19,198 nt of DNA. Origin: an uncultured Clostridia bacterium (lineage in GTDB: Bacteria > Bacillota > Clostridia > TANB77 > CAG-508). The notes under the pieces were generated by a model. The model was not told where the DNA came from and ran no database searches. It saw only the letters and a program-made list of their open reading frames with translations. The first letter of the stretch is position 1; each line of letters begins with the position of its first letter. Both the position numbers and the translations under genes were made by a program. The DNA lies in the NCBI GenBank assembly GCA_948663505.1, contig CAPNAQ010000016.1, positions 1 to 19,198 of the forward strand, given 5' to 3'. Of the stretch, positions 1-7,297 are shown piece by piece.

Positions 1-9
1 TAAGATAAT

Positions 10-27
10 ATATTAATCTGAAAAAAT
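10..27. repeat. 18-nt string shared with the dnaB upstream region
   Basis: The 18 bases ATATTAATCTGAAAAAAT occur identically at 2460-2477. This copy lies just beyond the tilS stop codon. The other copy lies between the candidate -35 and -10 of dnaB. In sequence this AT-rich, an 18-base match can arise by chance, so it is recorded as an observation and not as a proven element. The remaining bases 1-36 are the tilS 3' flank, with no recognisable terminator inside the window. Confidence 0.3.
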
Positions 28-36
28 CACTATAAT

Positions 37-1044
37 TTATAGAACAATAAAGTATATATTATGGTTCTTTATTAGAATTTTTATATTTTTATTAGGAGTT
101 AAATATTTATTACCAATATTGTTGCTACATAATTTAATTATATCTTCTATATGTATTCTTTCAATACCTTTTGTAGAACCTAATAGCCTTGATATAGTGT
201 ATAATAAAATTCTTGATTTTATAACCTTTTCTTGTTGATTAAATTTTTTTAAATCCAATATAAATTCTTTAGAACTTTCTTGTATAATTAATTCTTTATA
301 TTTCTTTTCTACTTCCATTTGTAAATAATTATCTTCTTCTTTTACTAAATCTGATAATCTATCAATTGTTTGAATTATATTTGGATTAAATTCTTGTTTT
401 ATATACGGAATTACTACATTTCGTGTTTTGTTTCTTGAATAAATATTTTCAAAATTTGTTTTATCTATTCTTGGTTCTATATTATTACTTTTACAATACT
501 CTTCAATATCATCTCTTTCACAATCTATAAGAGGTCTTATATATTTATTATTCTTTATTGGTTCAATTCCTCTAAGTCCTACAATTCCACTTCCTCTTAA
601 AATATTCATTATAATTGTCTCAACTTTATCATTCTTATTATGAGCTACTGCAATTTTATTTGAATTTGTGTTTTGTAAAATTTCATCAAAAAAATCATAT
701 CTAACTTTTCTGCCTGCCTCTTCTGTTCCTATTCTATTATTATTTGCAATTTTTTGGACATCTATACTTTTTGAATAAAACTTGACATTAATTTTTTCAC
801 AAAAGTTTTTTACAAATATTTCATCTTCTTTTGCTTCTTCTCTAATCATATGATTAATATGTGCAACAACAATTTCATAATTTAAATCAAACTTATTATC
901 ATTTCTTATATTATTTAATATATCTAACATACAAATAGAATCTGGTCCTCCAGAAACACCAAGAACCAGCTTATCTCCATTTTGTATTAAATTATATTTT
1001 TTTATTGTATTTAAAACTTGTGACAAAAGTGGCATATTAATCAT
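37..1044 (-). CDS. tilS: tRNA(Ile)-lysidine synthetase TilS (short form)
   Basis: TilS uses ATP to attach lysine to C34 of the CAU-anticodon tRNA(Ile), so that it reads AUA instead of AUG. This is an essential cytoplasmic reaction. The PP-loop motif SGGPDS lies at residues 31-36, and the second N-type ATPase element appears as HNKNDKVET followed by NILRGSG. ATG at 1044 is chosen because AAGAAGG sits 5 nt upstream. The longer frame to 1095 lies inside dnaB. The start overlaps the dnaB end by 8 nt (ATGATTAA holds the dnaB stop), which suggests translational coupling. At 335 residues it is shorter than the roughly 450-residue forms common in Firmicutes. It appears to keep the catalytic and middle domains with only a small C-terminal segment. 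The assignment is firm from the PP-loop and overall pattern. Confidence 0.93.
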   Translation of the reverse strand: MINMPLLSQVLNTIKKYNLIQNGDKLVLGVSGGPDSICMLDILNNIRNDNKFDLNYEIVVAHINHMIREEAKEDEIFVKNFCEKINVKFYSKSIDVQKIANNNRIGTEEAGRKVRYDFFDEILQNTNSNKIAVAHNKNDKVETIIMNILRGSGIVGLRGIEPIKNNKYIRPLIDCERDDIEEYCKSNNIEPRIDKTNFENIYSRNKTRNVVIPYIKQEFNPNIIQTIDRLSDLVKEEDNYLQMEVEKKYKELIIQESSKEFILDLKKFNQQEKVIKSRILLYTISRLLGSTKGIERIHIEDIIKLCSNNIGNKYLTPNKNIKILIKNHNIYFIVL

Positions 1045-2371
1045 CAAACCTTCTTTCAAGATTAACAAATTTTGTATAACTTCCAAGCCAACCAAGATCT
1101 ACTGTTCCTGTAGATCCACCTCTATGTTTAGCTATAATAACTTCTGCTATATTCTTTTTTTCACTATCTTCGTTATAATAATCATCTCTATATAAAAACA
1201 TAACAATATCAGCATCTTGTTCTATTGCACCTGATTCACGAAGATCAGATAACATAGGTCTATGATCTGGTCTTTGTTCTACAGCTCTTGATAATTGAGA
1301 AAGTGCTATAACTGGAACATTGATCTCTTTTGCTAAAATTTTTAATGATCTACTTATTTCAGATATTTCTTGCTCTCTACTACCATTTCTTTTATTACTT
1401 CCTTGTACTAATTGTAAATAGTCTATTACTACCATTCCAATGTTCTTTTCTAATTTTAATTTCCTACATTTAGCTCTTATTTCAGTTATTGAAATACCTG
1501 GTGTATCATCCACATATATTCCTGTTTCTGATAATGGTCCTATTGCTTCAGCCAATTTTGACCAATCTTCATCTTCTAACTTTCCTGTTCTAACTTTATT
1601 ACTGTCTACCATTGCTTCACTACATAATATTCTGTTTACCATTTGTTCTTTTGACATTTCTAAACTAAATATTGCTACTGGCGTATTTCCTCTTAATGCT
1701 GCATTTGTTGCTATATTTAAAGCAAATGCTGATTTTCCCATTGCTGGTCTTGCTGCTATTAATATTAATTCTGAACCATGTAATCCAGCTGTTCTGTAAT
1801 CTAAATCTGAAAATCCTGTTGGAACCCCAGTTATATGACGTTTTCTATTATATAATTCTTCTAATTGTGTGAAACTATCTACTAATATGTCTTTTATTGG
1901 TGTATATCCTTTTTGATTTTTATTCTGCATTATATTAAAAATCTTCTTTTCTGCTCCTTCCATGATGTCTTCTACATCTTCTGTTGGATCATATCCCAAT
2001 TCTATTATTTCATTTGCTGTTTTTATTAAGTTTCTTAATGTTGATTTTTCTTCAACTATTTTAATATATTTCAAAGCATTTGCTGTTGTTGGTACTTTTT
2101 CAGGTAATTCTGTTATATATTCGAAGCCTCCCACTTGCTCAAATTTGCCCATTGATTCTAGTTCAGCTTTTACTGTTATCAAATCTATTGGTTCTGCTCT
2201 ATTATATAAATTCATCATTGCTTCAAATATTATTTTGTTGTCTTCTCTATAAAAGTCTTCACTTTTTAAAAATTCTATACTACTTGAAACAGCCTCTTTG
2301 TCTGTAAGCATACTACCTATTACTGCTTGTTCTGCTTCTATATCATTTGGTGGTATCTTCCCAATATCCAT
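1037..2371 (-). CDS. dnaB: Replicative DNA helicase DnaB/DnaC
   Basis: Hexameric 5'-3' helicase that unwinds DNA at the replication fork and interacts with primase. The 444-residue length is normal. The N-terminal helical domain (about 1-105) begins PPNDIEAEQAVIGSML. The RecA-like domain follows the linker, with Walker A ARPAMGKS at about residues 207-214, Walker B in MVVIDYLQL, and the family segment SDLRESGAIEQDADIV. The frame is continuous, so no intein is present, although DnaB is a common intein host. ATG at 2371 is preferred over GTG at 2380 because the family starts close to this point, with GAAGTGA as a modest ribosome binding site. It lies downstream of rplI, as in many Firmicutes, but after a long gap with its own candidate promoter. 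Confidence 0.97.
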   Translation of the reverse strand: MDIGKIPPNDIEAEQAVIGSMLTDKEAVSSSIEFLKSEDFYREDNKIIFEAMMNLYNRAEPIDLITVKAELESMGKFEQVGGFEYITELPEKVPTTANALKYIKIVEEKSTLRNLIKTANEIIELGYDPTEDVEDIMEGAEKKIFNIMQNKNQKGYTPIKDILVDSFTQLEELYNRKRHITGVPTGFSDLDYRTAGLHGSELILIAARPAMGKSAFALNIATNAALRGNTPVAIFSLEMSKEQMVNRILCSEAMVDSNKVRTGKLEDEDWSKLAEAIGPLSETGIYVDDTPGISITEIRAKCRKLKLEKNIGMVVIDYLQLVQGSNKRNGSREQEISEISRSLKILAKEINVPVIALSQLSRAVEQRPDHRPMLSDLRESGAIEQDADIVMFLYRDDYYNEDSEKKNIAEVIIAKHRGGSTGTVDLGWLGSYTKFVNLERRFDD

Positions 2372-2456
2372 ATTAATCACTTCGCTTTACTTTTTTTATA
2401 AAACTTATTCTGATGTTACTAGTCAGCCTTAATTAAAACAACTTATTAAAATCATA

Positions 2457-2485
2457 ATAATATTAATCTGAAAAAATGAGTTCAA
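2457..2485 (-). promoter_or_regulatory. Candidate sigma-A promoter for dnaB
   Basis: Read on the minus strand, TTGAAC (2480-2485) is followed by a 17-nt spacer and TATTAT (2457-2462). Four to five of six bases match consensus in each box, with ideal spacing. It lies about 85 nt before the dnaB start and would let dnaB-tilS be transcribed separately from rplI. Confidence 0.5.
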
Positions 2486-2537
2486 CAGTGAGTCGTTATT
2501 CACTTTAATCCATCATAGTGTGTATCTTTATTTTGAA

Positions 2538-2604
2538 TTTTTAGTATCTTAAATGCCTTTAGAACAAAAGAGGCATAATTAAATTTTTTTACCTTTTAGA
2601 TTAC
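2538..2604. repeat. Dispersed intergenic element, copy 1
   Basis: It shares ordered blocks with 16211-16267: TTTTTAGT, TTA, AGAACAAAA, GAG-CAT-ATTAAA and ACCTTTTAGATTA, separated by small length differences. The 13-base and 9-base exact blocks in the same order are hard to explain by chance, even in AT-rich DNA. No protein is encoded. In this copy the element is part of a large hairpin (2562-2626). In the other copy a different stem forms. Function is unknown. Confidence 0.5.
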
Positions 2605-2626
2605 TTTTCATGCCTCGTTTTTGTTC
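2562..2626. other. Long bulged hairpin with alternative pairing partner
   Basis: GAACAAAAGAGGCAT (2562-2576) pairs with ATGCCTCGTTTTTGTTC (2610-2626), giving 15 bp with a 2-nt bulge around a 33-nt loop. A third segment, ATGCCT at 2553-2558, can instead pair with AGGCAT at 2571-2576, so two exclusive structures are possible. On the minus strand the long stem would form first, and the alternative partner is transcribed afterwards. The pairing is seen directly in the sequence. A regulatory role is inference only. Confidence 0.5.
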
Positions 2627-2669
2627 GTGTGCCAATTTTACGCATGTAAAATTGTGTACAATATTTTAT

Positions 2670-2700
2670 GTTATAGGAAAATCTTTGATTTTTCTATAAC
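2670..2700. other. 14-bp hairpin downstream of rplI
   Basis: GTTATAGGAAAATC (2670-2683) and GATTTTTCTATAAC (2687-2700) form a 14-bp stem with one G-U pair and a 3-nt loop. A smaller neighbouring hairpin, CAATTTTAC/GTAAAATTG, occupies 2633-2654 with loop GCAT. On the minus strand the long stem is followed by ATAAAATA and not by a T-run, so it would be a weak terminator at best. It may stabilise the 3' end of the rplI transcript. Confidence 0.45.
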
Positions 2701-2755
2701 GGAATTTTTGAAGATTTATATTATTATGTTTTATCAATACTCTTTCAAAGGTTGA

Positions 2756-3208
2756 CTAATAACATTCTGATATTATATCAATTTTTACTTTTGCAATTAC
2801 ACCCTCATATAATTTTATATCTATATTAAAAGTACCTAATGTTTTAATAGCTTCTTTTAAATCTATTTTCTTTTTATCAACTTTAATATTATATTGTGTT
2901 TCTAAATTTTCAGCAATTTCTTTTGACGATACCCCACCAAAGATTTTTCCATTTGCTCCTGATTTAACTTTGATTTTTAATAATATTTTTGATATTCTTT
3001 CTGCTAATTCCTCTGCTTTCTCTTTTTTTTGAGATTTTTTAAATGCATTTGAGTCTTGCTTTGCTTTCAATTTGCTCATATTTTCAGCATTGGCTTCAAC
3101 AGCTAAATTCTTTGGGAATAAAAAATTTCGTGCATATCCATCAGATGCATTTATTACTTGATCTTTTTTTCCTACACCTTTTATATCTGATTTTAAAATA
3201 ACCTTCAT
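2756..3208 (-). CDS. rplI: 50S ribosomal protein L9
   Basis: L9 binds 23S rRNA near the L1 stalk and helps keep reading frame. It has 150 residues, a normal length. The N-terminal rRNA-binding fold reads MKVILKSDIKGVGKKDQVI, then DGYARNFLFPKNLA, the family hallmark. A lysine-rich helical connector lies at about residues 40-75. The C-terminal domain contains GKIFGGVSSKEIAE. AAGGAGG lies just upstream of the ATG at 3208. It follows gdpP by 26 nt, and that pairing is common in Firmicutes. Confidence 0.97.
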   Translation of the reverse strand: MKVILKSDIKGVGKKDQVINASDGYARNFLFPKNLAVEANAENMSKLKAKQDSNAFKKSQKKEKAEELAERISKILLKIKVKSGANGKIFGGVSSKEIAENLETQYNIKVDKKKIDLKEAIKTLGTFNIDIKLYEGVIAKVKIDIISECY

Positions 3209-3234
3209 AATACCTCCTTACTTTTATTTATATA

Positions 3235-5256
3235 TTAGTTTTCTATCTCTGTAAAATACTCATCTATACGAGTAATCAATTCTTGTTTAACTTCTTTAAT
3301 CGTCTTACCTTCAACTTGAGCTCCTGCAAGAGTAATGTGACCTCCTCCACCTAACTTTTCTAAAATAACTTGAACGTTTATATCTCCTATAGAACGTCCA
3401 CTAATAGTTATTTTATCTCCTGTATCGCCTAAAACGAATGATGCTGTTACATCACTAATTGTTAATAATTCATCTGCTGCTTTTGCACATAACAACCCTA
3501 TATCTTTACCCTTATCCTGATTACAAATTGCTATTGCTATTGAGTTATTAACTATTTCTGCACTTTTTACTATATCTGCTATTGTATTAAATGATTCTAA
3601 ATCACTTTGGAACCATTTTTTTACTTTAATTATATCAACACCACTTTTACGTAAATATGCTGCTGCTTCAAAAGTTCTTACTCCTGTTTTATAAGTAAAG
3701 CTTTTTGTATCCATCATTATACCTGCATATAAACTTTCTGCTTCTATCTTTTTAAGTTCTACATTCACATTAGTATATTGTAGTAATTCAGTTACTAATT
3801 CCGCTGCAGATGAAGCATATACTTCTTGAAATGTTAATGTTGCATTTTCAATATAATCTGCACTTCTTCTATGATGATCTATTATTACTATTTTACTAGC
3901 CTTTTTTAATAGTTCTGGAGATTCAACATATGATGTTTTATGTGTATCAACTACTACAATTAAAGTATCTTCATCTATATTTTCTTCTGCAACCTCTTTA
4001 CTTATTAACATATCTTCATATTCAGGTTCTTCAAATAAACTTTCTCTGAAATTTTTTAATGTTGGAGTATTACTTGTAACTATATAAGCATTTTTTCCTA
4101 AACACTTAGTTAAAGCATAAATACCTATACTAGATCCCATTGCATCAATATCAGGATTTACATGTCCCATTATCATTACTTTTTTTGATTCTTTTATTAA
4201 ATTTTCTAATGCATGTGCAACTACTCTTGCCTTTACTTTTGTCCTTTTTTCTACTTCTTGTGCTCTTCCACCAAAAAACTTATATATATCATTTTGTCTA
4301 ATTACAGCTTGATCTCCACCTCTACCAAGTACTATATCCATAGCTGTTTGTGCTGATTTATATTTCTCTTTATCACTTTGTCCTTCATTTGATATTGCAA
4401 TACTTAAAGTAAACTGAATTTTTTGCTTTGGATCTACTTCTTTTATTTTGTCTAATATACTAAATTTATCTTCTTTTATTTTATCTAAATATCTTTGTTC
4501 AAAAATATATACATATCTGTCTCTGTCAGATTTTATCAAAACACCATTTGTTTCATTTGTCCATTCATATATGTTTTTATCTATCTCTGCCATATATTGT
4601 GCTTTTTCTTCACTCTCTAGCATTTGCATGTTTTCTTCGTAATTATCTATCATAATAATTCCAACACATGATTTTGAATTATTATATTCATTTTGTAATT
4701 TTATATTTTCTGTTTCATCAATAAAATATAAAATTGCCATATATTCATTTTTTTGAGATTTACTATATCTTTTAGAATTAACAAATTTACCAACCATTCT
4801 ATATGTTTTCTTATTTACTTTTACAGTTTTCAATATATTTTTATCATTATTTTGAATTTTATCTTTTATTTCTTCTTTAATTTCAAATATTAAATCATTT
4901 ATAAATGTATTAGTGTCTATGTTTGCAAATTCTGATGCAAATTTTGAACTTTTCCATACAACATTTCCATCTGTTTCTAATATTATTAATGGAAATGGAG
5001 AATTTATTAAGCTTGTTTTTGCTGCTGAATCTACTGTTAATGTTAAGTCTTGTAGTGTTTCTGATATTTCACTTTTTCTTTTATTGTTTGCAAAATATGT
5101 ATATCCTAATATTAGTATATATATTAATATTGATGGCACTATCCATCTTATATCTTGCACATTTATTAATAATAAAAGTATCAATATTATTACTAAATAT
5201 ATTTTTGTTCTTGATACTAAATTATCAAATATTTTCTTATTATTACTATTTTGCAT
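3235..5256 (-). CDS. gdpP: Cyclic-di-AMP phosphodiesterase GdpP (YybT family)
   Basis: Membrane-bound enzyme that hydrolyses c-di-AMP to pApA, setting the level of this messenger in osmotic and cell-wall homeostasis. Domains in order: two N-terminal membrane helices (about residues 15-52), a degenerate PAS domain, a modified GGDEF domain ending GRGGDQAVIRQ, the DHH domain with GHVNPDIDAMGS, VVVDTH and IIDHHRRS, and DHHA1 with GGGGHITLAGAQ. The metal-binding Asp and His residues are present, so it should be active. ATG at 5256 is chosen because AAAAGGAGA sits 7 nt upstream. ATG at 5277 is an alternative (GAGGG 9 nt upstream) and would add seven residues, MVKGERF. rplI follows closely. Confidence 0.95.
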   Translation of the reverse strand: MQNSNNKKIFDNLVSRTKIYLVIILILLLLINVQDIRWIVPSILIYILILGYTYFANNKRKSEISETLQDLTLTVDSAAKTSLINSPFPLIILETDGNVVWKSSKFASEFANIDTNTFINDLIFEIKEEIKDKIQNNDKNILKTVKVNKKTYRMVGKFVNSKRYSKSQKNEYMAILYFIDETENIKLQNEYNNSKSCVGIIMIDNYEENMQMLESEEKAQYMAEIDKNIYEWTNETNGVLIKSDRDRYVYIFEQRYLDKIKEDKFSILDKIKEVDPKQKIQFTLSIAISNEGQSDKEKYKSAQTAMDIVLGRGGDQAVIRQNDIYKFFGGRAQEVEKRTKVKARVVAHALENLIKESKKVMIMGHVNPDIDAMGSSIGIYALTKCLGKNAYIVTSNTPTLKNFRESLFEEPEYEDMLISKEVAEENIDEDTLIVVVDTHKTSYVESPELLKKASKIVIIDHHRRSADYIENATLTFQEVYASSAAELVTELLQYTNVNVELKKIEAESLYAGIMMDTKSFTYKTGVRTFEAAAYLRKSGVDIIKVKKWFQSDLESFNTIADIVKSAEIVNNSIAIAICNQDKGKDIGLLCAKAADELLTISDVTASFVLGDTGDKITISGRSIGDINVQVILEKLGGGGHITLAGAQVEGKTIKEVKQELITRIDEYFTEIEN

Positions 5257-5312
5257 AAAACGTTCTCCTTTTACCATTCTATTTTACCCTCAAATACCTC
5301 ATTTGTCAAGTA

Positions 5313-5349
5313 AAAATGTCCAAAGGGGATGTTTCCTTTTGGACATTTT
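5313..5349. repeat. GTCC..GGAC palindrome, copy 1 (gdpP/feoA gap)
   Basis: The core 5318-5344 begins GTCCAAAGGGGAT and ends TTTCCTTTTGGAC. The arms pair over 12 positions, two of them G-T, and the flanking AAAAT/ATTTT extends the stem by 5 bp. It matches the palindrome at 17937-17963 almost base for base. It lies between the feoA stop and the gdpP start. On the minus strand it is followed by T-rich sequence, so it may act as a terminator or attenuator between the two genes. Confidence 0.75.
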
Positions 5350-5350
5350 A

Positions 5351-5596
5351 TTACACATTAATAGTATTCAATTTAATTTTTTTAGCCTCTTCTTTTCTTA
5401 TTGCAATAATGCTACCTCTAACAATAAAAGCCCTTGGATCATTTGATGGACTAACTAAAATTGGAACAATCTTTGTCCCTTTTACTAATCCCAGATCCAA
5501 TAGCCTTCTTTTTATATTTGTATCACAATCTATACTCTCTATAATACCTTCTTTATCTAATTCTAATTGATTTAAATTTATATTCTGATCTTTCAT
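5351..5596 (-). CDS. feoA: FeoA-like SH3-fold protein
   Basis: Small cytoplasmic protein of the FeoA family. FeoA proteins have an SH3-like fold and usually assist the ferrous iron transporter FeoB. The recognisable segment runs from GIIESIDCDTNIKRRLLDLG through GTKIVPI to DPRAFIVRGSIIAIRKEEA, the standard FeoA pattern (RRLxxLGlxxGt, then R....IAlR). ATG at 5596 gives 81 residues. An ATG at 5608 sits directly on the GGGAG site and is too close to be used. No feoB is visible in the window, so it may be a stand-alone FeoA-domain protein. It lies upstream of gdpP, separated by a palindromic repeat. No convincing -35 was found upstream. Confidence 0.8.
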   Translation of the reverse strand: MKDQNINLNQLELDKEGIIESIDCDTNIKRRLLDLGLVKGTKIVPILVSPSNDPRAFIVRGSIIAIRKEEAKKIKLNTINV

Positions 5597-5720
5597 ATAA
5601 TATATCATCTCCCTACTATTTATAAAATCAGGCTCATAATGTCTGACATATGATATATTATATTATATTTTGTCGTTTTTTTAATGTTACTAATTATTTA
5701 ATTACAATTTTTTATAGATA

Positions 5721-7130
5721 TTAATTGTTATTTCTATGTTGATGATCTCTTATAAACATTTTTGCATCTCTATCCATTTCATCAGCAACTTTTTTTATAA
5801 CATCTTCATTAATAACTCCACCATTATTTTCTATTTCTCTATTAAGTTTTTCTTTTACTTCTTCTTTATTAAATAATTCATTTACATCTCCATAGTTAAA
5901 TATTTCATCAACAGCTTTACTTAATTCTATTGAATGTTCATGTGATGATGTACTTCTATCTCCATCAAAATCTTTAACATTATTAGGATTGCAGTCTTCA
6001 TTTGTGTGACTTTGTATTTCTTCTTTTATTTTATCTTTCTGATACACCCCATGATTTCCATTTAATATTTTTCTTGTTTCAATAGGAATCTTTGGCGTTT
6101 GTGATGTCTCAATTTGTATTCCTACATTTTCATTTTCTTCTATAGATTTTTCATAAAGAAACATATTTACTATTCCGAAGTCATTTTCACAACCAATACT
6201 TACACCATTTGATTTTCTAGTATAAACTGTTTTATCTTTGTTATCTCTTGTCGCAGTATTATTTGCCCTTATTTTTGTTTGCTCTCTATTTGCATTATTT
6301 CCAACTGTATTATCAATTTCAAATTCATCATTTAATACTCTTGCCTCTCCACTTTTTGTCATTCCAACTAAAGAATATGTCGTATTATTCCTTGCTTCTC
6401 CAGCAGTTATTTCATCAGTTTTATGTGAATAGACTACATATATTTCATCATATTCTTGTAATTGCAACCTTTTTCCCAATGTTTCTTTTCCATCTATTAG
6501 TTTATTTAAATCCACTTTTTGTATACCATTTACTTTTATATTTTTTACCTGGTTCTCTGATAAATTATTTTCATCTTTACCTTCTTCTTGTTTTTTCTGA
6601 TTCTCTTTTTTAAGTTCTTCTATCTCATTTTCACTCATTTTGTCCATCTCTTTTTCAACTTCTTCTTTTGTAACCTTTCTTCCATAATGTGCTGACAATA
6701 CTTCTGCTATCTCTTCTTTTTGTAAATTATTTAAAGATGTTTCTTCTATTTCTTTACCCGATTTATTAAATAATATCTCACTCATTGCTTGCATTTTATG
6801 TATTTCTGTATTTTTAAAATTCTCGCTATATACAATCCCACTGTTGCCAATTGATGCTGCTACACATCTATCTCCTAAATAAAATTGAATAGCTTCTCTT
6901 TTATCTACTTTTCCAAAATAATCTTTTTCTTGTATATTCTTTATTACTATATATACTTCTTCTGCTACTTCTTTACCACTTTCTTGATCTATCCATTTAG
7001 CTTGTCCAATGTATTTTATATTTTTTACTTCTACTTTCTTTTTTTCATTATTTGTTTTTGCTAATTCATTTTCTATTGTATCTCTGAAACTTTCTTCCAT
7101 TCTTAAAATTTCAACCTTTTCTTGATTCAT
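5721..7130 (-). CDS. Unrecognised acidic soluble protein, 469 aa
   Basis: I do not recognise this family. The protein is rich in Asn, Glu and Lys, with no signal peptide and no membrane helix, so it is probably cytoplasmic. Residues 1-120 look like an ordered domain (KYIGQAKWIDQ, FYLGDRCVAASIGNSG). Residues 150-200 are highly charged and probably coiled-coil. Residues 215-370 look beta-rich (YDEIYVVYSHKTDEITAGEA, SLVGMTKSGEARVL, SIGCENDFGIVNMFLYEK). The C-terminal third is helical and charged and ends in a His-rich tail (IRDHQHRNNN). Transcription probably starts at the strong promoter at 7158-7186, with ribosome binding site GGGAGAGGTG. It stands alone between feoA and a divergent HD-domain gene. 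The open frame is long, the start is good and the codon use fits its neighbours, so it is a real gene. Confidence 0.85.
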   Translation of the reverse strand: MNQEKVEILRMEESFRDTIENELAKTNNEKKKVEVKNIKYIGQAKWIDQESGKEVAEEVYIVIKNIQEKDYFGKVDKREAIQFYLGDRCVAASIGNSGIVYSENFKNTEIHKMQAMSEILFNKSGKEIEETSLNNLQKEEIAEVLSAHYGRKVTKEEVEKEMDKMSENEIEELKKENQKKQEEGKDENNLSENQVKNIKVNGIQKVDLNKLIDGKETLGKRLQLQEYDEIYVVYSHKTDEITAGEARNNTTYSLVGMTKSGEARVLNDEFEIDNTVGNNANREQTKIRANNTATRDNKDKTVYTRKSNGVSIGCENDFGIVNMFLYEKSIEENENVGIQIETSQTPKIPIETRKILNGNHGVYQKDKIKEEIQSHTNEDCNPNNVKDFDGDRSTSSHEHSIELSKAVDEIFNYGDVNELFNKEEVKEKLNREIENNGGVINEDVIKKVADEMDRDAKMFIRDHQHRNNN

Positions 7131-7157
7131 TTTTCACACCTCTCCCTTGATATATTA

Positions 7158-7186
7158 ATTATACTCTATTTAAAAATAAATGTCTA
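7158..7186 (-). promoter_or_regulatory. Sigma-A-type promoter for the 469-aa protein
   Basis: On the minus strand, TAGACA (7181-7186), a 17-nt spacer and a perfect TATAAT (7158-7163) lie about 30 nt before the start codon. One of the better promoters in the window. Confidence 0.7.
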
Positions 7187-7243
7187 TATGTCATTTTTTA
7201 AATAATGAGTTTTCAGGTTATGTCAATAACACAAATCTTAGTC

Positions 7244-7272
7244 TTTACACATAACATAATATATGTTAAAAT
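7244..7272 (+). promoter_or_regulatory. Sigma-A-type promoter for the HD-domain gene
   Basis: TTTACA (7244-7249), a 17-nt spacer and TAAAAT (7267-7272) lie 25 nt before the ATG at 7298. It faces away from the minus-strand promoter at 7158-7186, so the two genes are divergent. Confidence 0.65.
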
Positions 7273-7297
7273 ATAAATAGTAATAAAGGAGTATACA

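Larger units (their letters stand above)
2372..2755. other. Hairpin-rich gap between rplI and dnaB
   Basis: This 384-nt gap has no convincing open frame. In the minus (transcribed) direction from rplI it holds a 14-bp hairpin (2670-2700), a 9-bp hairpin (2633-2654), a long bulged hairpin with an alternative partner (2553-2626), and then the candidate dnaB promoter (2457-2485). None of the hairpins has a clear T-run on the minus strand, so the gap does not look like a simple terminator. It could be a long 5' leader, a small RNA, or decayed repeats. Confidence 0.6.

Noticed and set aside
1037..2371. Intein in dnaB
   Set aside because: The helicase reads continuously at normal length through all motifs, with no inserted block.
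2670..2700. Intrinsic terminator after rplI
   Set aside because: The stem is good, but there is no T-run on the minus strand, so it is listed only as a hairpin.
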